DNA from: Mytilus californianus
Taxonomy: Eukaryota; Mollusca; Bivalvia; Mytilida; Mytilidae
Length of the DNA stretch: 64,000 bases
NCBI RefSeq assembly: GCF_021869535.1
Contig: NW_026262679.1
Span: 85,495,143 to 85,559,142 of the forward strand
Reading direction: 5' to 3'
Program-made: the position numbers and the translations under genes
The notes under the pieces: model-generated
The model's database searches: none
Told to the model about the DNA's origin: nothing
The model's input: the letters and a program-made list of their open reading frames with translations, nothing else
Shown: one piece after another, positions 1 through 10,000 of the stretch
Layout of the letters: each line of letters opens with the position of its first letter
How positions within the stretch are numbered: position 1 is the stretch's first letter

Positions 1-289
1 TTATTTTCAACTGAGACCATATGCAATCCCATTAGAAATAATTATGGTTCTCTTTTCACCGACATGTCCCTTTTTTAACCAAGCTAATGTTTAAAGCTAT
101 TGCTTTAAAGTACATTGGGAAATTCCATTATTGTATGACAAATATTCTACAAATCATGATTTTGCATGGACAAGACTTTTGTGCCAGTGTGTGGCTAGTT
201 AATTTATCATATCCAGTATAAAAATTATCTCAAGCAATGGAGTATAACATATATGGACTTCTTCCATCTGGCAGTAAATGGGTATTCTT
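1..289. other. AT-rich intergenic sequence, nothing recognised
   Basis: No coding exon, RNA gene or clear repeat border is visible. Short open frames here carry no recognisable protein family. Confidence 0.4.
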
Positions 290-425
290 TATAGCTTGCT
301 GTTCGGTGTAAGCCAAGGCTCCATGTTGAAGGCCGTACTTTGACCTATAATTTTTTATTTTACAAATTTTAACTTGGTTATAGAGTTGTCTCATTGGCAC
401 TCATACCACATCTTCTTATTTATAT
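290..425 (+). repeat. Fragment of common mussel interspersed repeat (family F)
   Basis: The 3' part of the repeat is seen: 'gttgaaggccgtac' followed by 'ttgtctcattggcactca' and 'taccacatcttctta'. The same order of words recurs at about 17.0, 20.2, 45.0 (inverted), 63.4 and 63.7 kb in this window, which defines it as a dispersed family. No protein is encoded. Whether it is a SINE or a MITE-like element cannot be decided from these copies. Confidence 0.75.
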
Positions 426-2370
426 TCGCTTCATTGTGCTGAATGTATAAACACGCAGCCACGTCCGATGCCACATCTCCTTTACGTTAGCATATATATA
501 TATATACAACAACTCTTTCAGGGGTTTGATGGCAAAAAATTCATTTTCGAGTTGCATTCGAAATTTCTGTTCTTCATCGTATTCTTCCTAGTCGTTCCTC
601 TTATCATGCTTATTGAATTATTGCTGATTTGTTCTCGTTCCGAATATGCATGAACTATTTGTCACTCGACGCCAAGCAAAACCGTCAATCATATCCGCGC
701 ATGATATAAAATTAATCGTTTGCACCTTAAGATGCCGAAAACTTTGCAGTAGAATGTAAAAAAATTTCTCATTTGTATTTCAAGGCGCATTCACACTAAA
801 ATTGTTCATTCTTTTTTATGTCTCAACCCTTCATGGGAAGCTTGTATTAATTCAATGGACAACCGACTGAATAAATCAATAGCATCACTAAAGCTTAACA
901 TGATCTTTCAAAGAATGTGCGATGGGTGCGCTGAAGGTTAGAAAAAGAGTTGAATTGAAACGGTATTGAATAAAGACTACGAGCTAGTGGTTGTCATAGA
1001 ATGTGGACATACTGAGTGTTTTAAGTCAAGAAAATAGTTATAGGACACGGTGGTACTATCTGGATGCACAAACGGGAAAAGTTACCCGAGATGTTGAGAT
1101 ATTGAAATATAAGCGAAAAAAGGTTAAGTTCCGCTTAACTTCTATAAAGGAATTTAGCCTAACTAAAAAAATGAGTGTTTAAACAATCTCTGCAATTGTT
1201 TAGTCATGACACAGTCTTTCGGATCAACTTGTACTTATTATATCTGCTAAAATGTAAAATGAAATTAGAAAAAAAACTTTTCCAAATGAAAAACTTTGGG
1301 ATTCATGTCTCACATTGACAATATCACTTCTTAAATGATTTTGATGCGTCCAAAGCGCTTTTCTGTATTTACCTTTATTTTGATATCCAAAGTTATAACA
1401 CACCATACAATTAATTGGTTAAATGTGTCTTCTTAAAACTAAGGAATATAAGTATGAGTATGATGGCCATAAAATCAGTAGGACATCATCGTTTTCGAAG
1501 CAATAACATAAAGGTGTTAATTCTGTTTATTTATGTTTATCTTACTACCTTTACATATAAAAGATCATAAATTTGAAATAGATATTTAACCAAATTTGAT
1601 TACATAATACTTTTTATTTATTATTAGTGGCTAAAGTTATGTATACCACATGTATTGAAGAAGTGAAATCAATTTTGTTTTAAATCGTTCTCTATTTTAA
1701 ACTTAGATGCATTTCGCCATCTTGAAGTTCAAAGATGAAAAAAAGAAGCAAACATTTCACTAAGTTCGTTAATAGTTAAATTGAGTTAATATGAGTTTAT
1801 AATTTTTCTCTGTACCGATGTAATGCATTGTCTGTATGAGAATCAAAATATATATAGTCATTCAACCCGTGAGACATGGCAAAATTTAGTATTTTAGGTT
1901 GGCAGATTTCTTTTTTTTTTCTTTTGTCTTATAAAATCAAATACTTCTATTTTTCTTAACAGAATTTGCATGTTTAGAAAAATGTTCAAAGATTAAGAAA
2001 GAAATTTTTTCAATAGATACGCATATATAAAAATGTAAAATAAAAACTAATTAAAATTATTATATTAAAACCCTAATAATTCTAATTTGATTCTAAACTC
2101 GGTTTCCTATTAAGTTACAAATTATTATACTATTGGATTAAAGCGTGGATATCGATCATCAAACATTCAAAACCTGTTGTGATCCGATATTTAATTATTT
2201 ATGTACAAGTTGGCGAGCAAAAATCAACACGTTCCTCGGAAATACTGATAAACTCGTTTCCCTTTAAAGAACATTGAGTTACCTCCCTTTTTTGAGTACG
2301 AGTTGTCTTTCTTGACCGAACTAATAGTTCAGTATGTTTGTTTCCGAACATTTCTTTTCTAAAAGTAATT
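426..2370. other. AT-rich intergenic sequence
   Basis: It contains a short TA run near 491-503 and a pyrimidine run near 1909-1924. Open frames here (for example 468-653 and 1224-1406) resemble no protein family and are judged to be chance. No gene or mobile element border could be supported. Confidence 0.4.
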
Positions 2371-2849
2371 TACTAGAATACTTTTTTCTATCCGAGTTTC
2401 GAAACAATTCATAAAGGTTTGGCAAATATGATGCTATTTTACGAGGAGCCAGCTTTATTAATTTTCATGGTTAATATCATCCCCCTTACTTTATATTTGT
2501 AATAACATAAGCAACACGACGAGTGCCACACGTGGAGCAGGATCTGCTTACCCTTCCGGAGCACCTGAGATCACCCCCAGTTTTTGGTGGGGTATGGTTG
2601 CTTAGACTTAGTTTTCTATGTTGTGTCATCTGTACTATTATTTGTCTGTTTGTTTTTTTATTTTGGCCATGGCGTTGTCAGTTTGTTTTCGATCTATGAG
2701 TTTGAATGTCCCTCTGGTATTTTTCGTCCCTCTTTTATATTACTAGAATACTTTTTCTATCCGAGTTTTGAAACAATTCATAAAGGTTTGGCAAATATGA
2801 TGCTATTTTACGAGGAGCCAGCTTTATTAATTTTCATGATTAATATCAT
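2371..2849. repeat. Interspersed repeat flanked by about 110-bp direct duplications
   Basis: A 110-bp segment at 2371-2480 recurs at 2741-2849 with only about three differences (one T fewer in a T-run, one C/T and one G/A). Between them lies a copy of mussel repeat G, with the words 'ggagcaggatctgcttac' and 'ccttccggagcacctgag' and a T/G-rich tail. A second copy of G is at about 18790-18990 without this duplication. The flanking repeats are far longer than any usual target-site duplication. Confidence 0.75.
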
Positions 2850-3939
2850 TGGTTTAAAAAAAACACCTTGGCTCTACCATTGAAATTGACAACGTAGTAT
2901 AGTGAACGGCGGGAAAGATTTCACGACGTTGTTGCGAATAAAACTTATCCCAACGTAGTTTGGCGCCTTATTGGCAAACGTCCCAATAAAAATTAAGGTT
3001 TATTGCTTTTATTGAAAAAACAAGCACATGGACCCCCAGTTTTTTCTTTTGCAATCGATCAAGTTCTGTTTCAAGAACGCTCCGCCAAAATTTTAAGAAA
3101 AAATCAACGATAGAACTTTTTCTGCACTTCTGTGTAGACGCAAAAATATTTTCAACTTCTTTATTTCACTTGTATTAAAAGAATTAAGGATATTATTATC
3201 TATTTCAACCGTTAACTTGTTATAGCATGCTGATGCAATGGATCAAGGGAACATTTTACAAAAAACCCGGTTAAATTATGACTGTTCGTTCAAAAGTATT
3301 GGTACTTTCCTTAAAAGTCCTTATTTATGAAATTTCAGGGTTTTTCCTTCAAATATGCAAATTTCGAACCAAATTATCTCAAAAAGTAAGTCATGTAGGT
3401 ATATTTTTCTTTGCATATTTCAAAAGTACGAATCGAAATTGACCTTCTACCAAAATTTCAAGAAAAAATCAACGAGGGATCTCTACTGTATCGTATGCCC
3501 TTAAGTAGATAATAAATACCAATTACATGTATGACTTAATTACATGTATAGATTTGTATAATTCTCATATAATTCCAGCTAGGTTAGCGGAAAAGGCAAC
3601 GTGTACGTACTTTTACATAGATTAGAGATGTCAACTACAGCTACGATTGACAGAAAAGAAAAAATGTTTTTACGTTTTCTTAGCGTAAAAAATTGTAGTT
3701 TACTTAATTTACGTTTCACAAGCTTATCTAATCTAGCAGATATAACAGAACTGACAATACAATTATCACTGATATGATTAACTGCGTTGCACACGTGTTG
3801 CGACAAAAATATACATTGTTTACAGTTATACACTTTGTTGTTACTGACAATTGACACTTTGTACCAATACGACCTTGCGATAAAAATCGTACGCTGACCT
3901 TAAATTGCACCAACTAAAAACTAAATCCTAAATGTGAAA
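2850..3939. other. Upstream region of the USP gene
   Basis: No coding sequence was recognised. The last 80 bases before the USP start codon should contain the 5' UTR and promoter, but no unambiguous TATA or initiator element was identified. A short related pair of segments, each containing 'aagaaaaaatcaacga', occurs near 3100 and 3465. Confidence 0.35.
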
Positions 3940-4009
3940 ATGGCCGAAGAGAAAAAAGTGGTGGTTATAGCAAGTGATGGTAGTGATCATGCAAAATTGG
4001 CATTGCAAA
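3940..4009 (+). CDS. USP exon 1
   Basis: Encodes residues 1-23 plus one base of codon 24, including VVVIASDGSDHAKLALQ. This is the canonical USP amino-terminal strand, with the acidic residue (D13) at the position that contacts adenine in ATP-binding members. It ends at a strong donor (a|gtaagt), intron phase 1. Confidence 0.9.
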
Positions 4010-7000
4010 GTAAGTACTTGTAGACGTAATTATGTTTTAAAGTAAATAACTACAGTAGGTTTGAAAAGGAGAAATTTCATTGTAATTTCATTAGAAATGC
4101 AACTGATCAGTTAACCATGTTAACATTATGTTGCGTCTTTAAACTTATTTTTTTTTTAGGTCAAAGTTTTTTTTCCCATATGTATCAGGTTAAAGGGTTA
4201 CACGAATGATATAGTCTATAGATACTAAATTATTTAACAAAACGTATGTCCGACTGTGTAACCCAATGAGGATAACGAGACGCCATTGTATAGTACCTTA
4301 AATTTGTCCTGATAAACACGTGAAAGGTGAATTGAGCGTTCAGGTATTTAAAAAGATAAACGTTTTCGTGTACATTTCTTTCATTATAGAATATGCAACA
4401 GAATTTTACCAGCCTGGTAATTTTGCAGTCGTTGTGTATGTTGCTACGTACACCGAAATCAGTTATGGATGTAAGTATGAAGTTTTATATCACGTGTTTT
4501 ATATATATGATCGTTCTCTGACTCTGATGGTCCTTCAAAAGTTATTATGTTTTCTGATATAGCGGACCACATATTATCATGAAAATATCACAAGGACCAT
4601 ACGCATAAAATATCTATACTTTAAATAGGGTGCAGGTCTCTTCCTATATGGGTCATTTTCAAAAAATGTCGAATTTTGAAATTGAAAAATTTATTAAAAG
4701 TTACTTATTCAAACAACCCTCTACATAAGCAAATCAAAACAAACAGTACTTAAAGAACAACATGTTAAAAGATGCAATCTTAATAATGTCATACAAGAAT
4801 ATCTTGAAACATTTTTTGATAGGTGGTACAATATTTTGTCTCTCCTGTTACCATTTTCAAAAGAAATTTTGGGTTTAGAAAAGGTTTAGATAAAATTTTA
4901 AGCTTGTTTTACATAGCCAATTAGATGGTTTTCAAGAGAATAAACTTCTATATATATTCATTCTGTAAAATAATAGATTATTTGCCAATTTTCCAGGTTG
5001 TACTGAAAAATGCCTCTAAAAATTGGTTTTCAAAGGTTGTAAAAATTACCACCAGTAATGCAAGTCTAAGATAGCAATTCATATTGTTCGGCATTTTTTT
5101 CTCTCTTTCAAATAAACCCAACATCAAGTAAATCCCTCATAAGTTAGTTTACTTTTCTCTTTATTTCATTGGTAACAGGAACGTACGTTTATGATATGTC
5201 ACTATATAAAAGTCTATCCTGTTACCTTTTTGTCTATCCTGTTACCGATATCAGTATTGCACCTGCAAATGCTTAATTGGGAAGAATAAGACGTTATAAC
5301 TTTAAGATGAGCTCAAACAACGAAATATTTCATTCGTTTTGCAACTATATGTTAAGATAATTTTTTTAACGACGTTTCTGTCTACAATTGTCTATCCTGT
5401 TACTGTAACCATAGCAACCATAGTAACAGGATAGACATAACAGGATAGACAAATTTCTTCATTTTTGAATGCTGTTGTGAAAAGACTACTCCCTTTGGTG
5501 AAGTGATTATGGTTTTCTGTTGTGAATTTGATTTACAACACGATATTGCACTTTTTACAAGTATACTGTTGGTGTAATTAATCAAAATTGTTGGTAACAG
5601 CATAGACATGAAAAAAAGTACCCTCTATTTTTTTTTCACTAAATGTCTTAAAATTTCTTTTCTCTACACTGTCGTACAAGAAACGTGGTGTTTTAAATGT
5701 AAAGGTAACTTTGAACTTTTGAAATCAACATTGACTGATTCGATATTCATAGGGAGAACAATATCACGGCTGATTTAAGTAGCGGTAACAGGATGGACAT
5801 GAACCTCCCGTACGCTGATTGAATTTAGTTTGTAGATAATATATTACATATAATGATTAAGAAGCTACGATTTTTCGTTAGAGTAATTATTAACGTTCTT
5901 AAAAAGTCCCTTTTGCAGATATCAAGGCGATCAGAAAATCGGGAAAAAATCATTTGCAATGTGTTTTTCTGACCCTGTACGCACACAAATACCCCCAAAA
6001 TCGGACTTAAATACATTTTAATCTTATCAAAATAGATGTAAATCGTGTTTATTATCGATGTTCTGAATCATAAATCATTAGAAATACAAATTTTAGCATG
6101 GGTGTACTGAAAATTCGACATTTTTTGAAAATGACCCATATCATACAATTATATAGCCTTTGTTACGAGGTTATATTATTAATCGAATATTTTAAAGGAT
6201 TTGTGACTCGTTAAAACTTATTCACATGTACATTTGTATTTGCTCAGTTTGCACGCCAATACTGTGTGTTTAGCTTTTCGTAGGTCAAAAACTGCATATT
6301 GCACAGGGTATACACTCGGCATGTTACTAAAAATAGATTCTAGAAATCCCCAATTTTACATTGTTCATGCAATAATATAACAATTGTAGCCTTTGGTTGA
6401 GGTCAATACGATGTTATATCGACCTCATACAAAGGCTATAATTGTATAATATCGACCTAAAGAAGCATATAATTTGACTGAGGACGGAGTATAAGGTCGA
6501 TATGCTTTTCTAGGTCGATATGACATCGTATTGACCTCAACCAACGGCTACATTATTAATCAACTATTTTCAATGTAAAAATGGGGATTTCTAGAATGTA
6601 TTTTTAGTAACATGGGGCCTACTGTATCCTGTGCAATATTCTGTTTTTGACCTGCGAAAAGTTAAACACAACAGTGTCCCAACAGTATTGGCGTGCAAAC
6701 TGAAATACAAAATTACATGTGATCAAGTTTTAACGAATCACAAATCCTTAAAAATATTCGATTAATAATATAAAGGTATACATAGACGTGCCTCTGGTAT
6801 GGGTCATTATTTGGAATGTCAAATATATCAATGAGGTGCAATTTCACGGAGGTAATTTATCAATGGGTAAACATTTACATTTCAATGAGTCATATATGTT
6901 CATCGACTGTTAAGATGTCTGTACAAACTGTGTTCTGATCATTTTATCTAATAATATGAATGTAACGTCTAAATAAGATGTCATGATAAATGGAAAATAT

Positions 7001-10000
7001 ATATAAATGGGTTGTAATTTCCTAATGAAATATATGAAGGATCTTCGCATAAGTCAATATACAAATGGGGATCTTTTTAAAATCCCAGCCGGACGTCTGT
7101 ATCCAAATTTGTATGTTGAGACCCCCTTCCATGATATTTGTCTAAAGTTTTTTTTTAAATTTTACCCTACGCTTAAACACGGTACCGTGGGTAAAGTTCT
7201 ACGATAAAATGATTATGTTTTGAACTTTTCCTGATCGTTGCTGTTATTCATGTTTCAGTGATTGTGGGTTTGTTTACAGTATATCAGAACGGCAATAAAT
7301 CAACCATGATGTTGCTTAATTTTTCACTTATACTTTATACGCACCTTGCGATGTATATTACAACTATATTCTTTATTTGAAAAGTCGTGCAATTTAGTTT
7401 TGCAAAATTGTCCTGATAATTTGCTGGTGATGAAAAATAAATTTTACTGGTTCTGCGCTCTTTATTTTTGAGTATATATTTTTTTTCATATTATCAAAAT
7501 TGATGCAGAAAATTTGTGTATTGATAGATATGACACCGAGCATACATATGGTGCACGCAATATTTCAGATGAGCAAACTTTAGTATATTTAGTTTGTTTT
7601 AATTTTTTTAATAAGAAAATATGAATATAATTGGCATGATTGCGATCATTTTGCATGACCAGCAAAATACAATGCAAATTATCCGCTACCTATATAAGAT
7701 TAAGAAAGGAACATGTGTTATGATTGCCAATGAGACAACTATAGGTCGAGACCAAAGGACGGAGGTGTAAACAACTATAGGTCACCAATGAGCAAAAGCC
7801 AATACTGTATAGAAGCTATGAAAGGCCCCGACATGACAAAATGTAACAAAATTTAAACGAGAAAAACCAATATAAAAACCAATAAACAATAACAAATATG
7901 ATAGACAGAAACCAAGAGCTCAAGTCATTTTAGCGAAAAATGCAAAACTACTAGGAGACAGTCATTTTAGCGCCGAGATATTCCTTTCACCTGTATTTCG
8001 GATAGCCCATTTTAGCGCCGGGTTATTCCGTTCGCCTGTATTTCTGATAAGCCCATTTTAGCGAAAACTAACATAACTAGTTGAAGAAAACTCATATCAT
8101 AAAATTAGATACGACAGCATATATAAATCAAAGTACTGAAGTACTGAACATCGGATGACCGCAAGTTCTTGTGGATTGTCAAAAGCACTTGTCACAGAAA
8201 AAAAATCACATCTCTATACCTAAAACTGTGGTTAATGTACAGAGATATTTTTTTCTGAGACAATTTCTAGCGTGGATGATGAATAAATGACAGGAAATTC
8301 AACCTCACCGTAATAATTATTATATTGTAGTGATACAAATCAGTATACACTGGTTTGTTGTAATATATTATATTAATATAACAGTAACATGTATATATGA
8401 TTTTCATCCATTTGTATATCATTCTATTCTACTATTCTAATAAGAGTGCAGTGCAAGTGCATGGTGGACACTCTTCTGTAAAAATTCGATTTTTCTAAAA
8501 GATTGGATATGAGTAGGCATTCATACTTTCCCGCAAAAACAATCTTCCATGCAGAGTTACCGGTCCTAGCCGGGATTGTCGCAAAATGTTCTTGAGATAT
8601 TCTTCCGCATGCTTTACCATATCAATGATTTTTTACTTATACATGTATATATATATCTAACGACAAAACATTTTCATATTATCAATTTATGTTCTAAACA
8701 AAAATATTGTTATCAGTATTCATTGAAGAGATGTATTTATAACAAACGATAAGGAATGTTATTTTGCACTCGTTAATATCCGCGTATTTATCATGTTTAT
8801 AGATCGGTTACAAACCCAAAACGAAAGTTACGTAATGGAAATCTAGGCGATAGCAATACATCGGAATGCCCTCACGGTCATCGCGATGCAAAAAAGAAGT
8901 ATCGATGAATCTGTACTTTAATCTTTGTCAAGTAGTGTCTGTTTATTGTAATTGCAAAGGTTTGACAGAATAAAGATAATTATATGTATATTATATAGAC
9001 AAGATAAAGAGAAAAAAACAGTTCCCATCACAATTTGAGGAACAGAATTGTACACCATAATTGTGCATTACGTACGATGACTGGGAAACAGATTGACACT
9101 TAAACATTTGACTTAAAATTTTAGACTTTTAGTGCTGAATTTATACGGAAATAATGTTATTTATATTGTACTGTCTTGATGATATTAAATTTATCATTCT
9201 TCTATGCATTGAAAAAAAATTCTGTCGCTAAGATGGCCTACACTTTAGCGTTAAAACGTCCTAACAATCCGCTTATACATCATCCGCCGCAAACCAATGA
9301 CCAATCTGATTAAAAAAGGAAATAACGAAAACAGAGTTCTATATTTTAATTAGATTGGCCAATGACAAGCACTGAATAACATGCTCCTGAAATGGGACAG
9401 GCACATACATAATGTGACGGGGATAAACATGTTTGACCTAATAAGGGACAGTTATGTTACAGCACAACTTAATAAAACTGCAAAAGGCAGTTGAAAATGG
9501 TCATATAGTGTTATAATTAGTAATAGAAAAGTGTCATAAGCTTATGATTATCAGAAATATAACTTGCATTAAAAAAATCATTGAAAGTAAAAAAAAATAT
9601 AAAGCGAAAGAGGACACTGACTCACACTGACTGACTAACTTCTAGACTTCAGAAGCTTTTTTTGTTTGCGTGCTTTCAGAAGTTTCCCCTCTACCCCTAC
9701 TTCTAATTAATATCAGATTTGTGAGTTCGGTATGCCTATATAAGAGAATGTTGCTTGCTTTACATTTAGTGTGCTATGCTTATAACTTCGGTTAGTAAGC
9801 GAGCCACAATAGATCTGAATTTTGTCTGATTGACTTTCTGATGTTCAGCCTTTTCACTCGAAGCGAATTTATATGGAAAATATATATAAACGTCTACAAG
9901 AGTTTTTTTTTAAGAATTGACGACATATTTCCTACTTATATTCTTTCATTTATTACCTGAGATTAACATGAGTAGTCAAAAACATTTCAGATCTCTCAAA

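Noticed and set aside
468..653. Short open frame with a possible membrane segment
   Set aside because: T-rich sequence gives hydrophobic peptides by chance; there is no start context, splice signal or conservation evidence.
4320..4562. Single-exon open frame of 80 codons covering USP exon 2
   Set aside because: Only 4390-4470 is exonic; the rest is intron read through the same frame.
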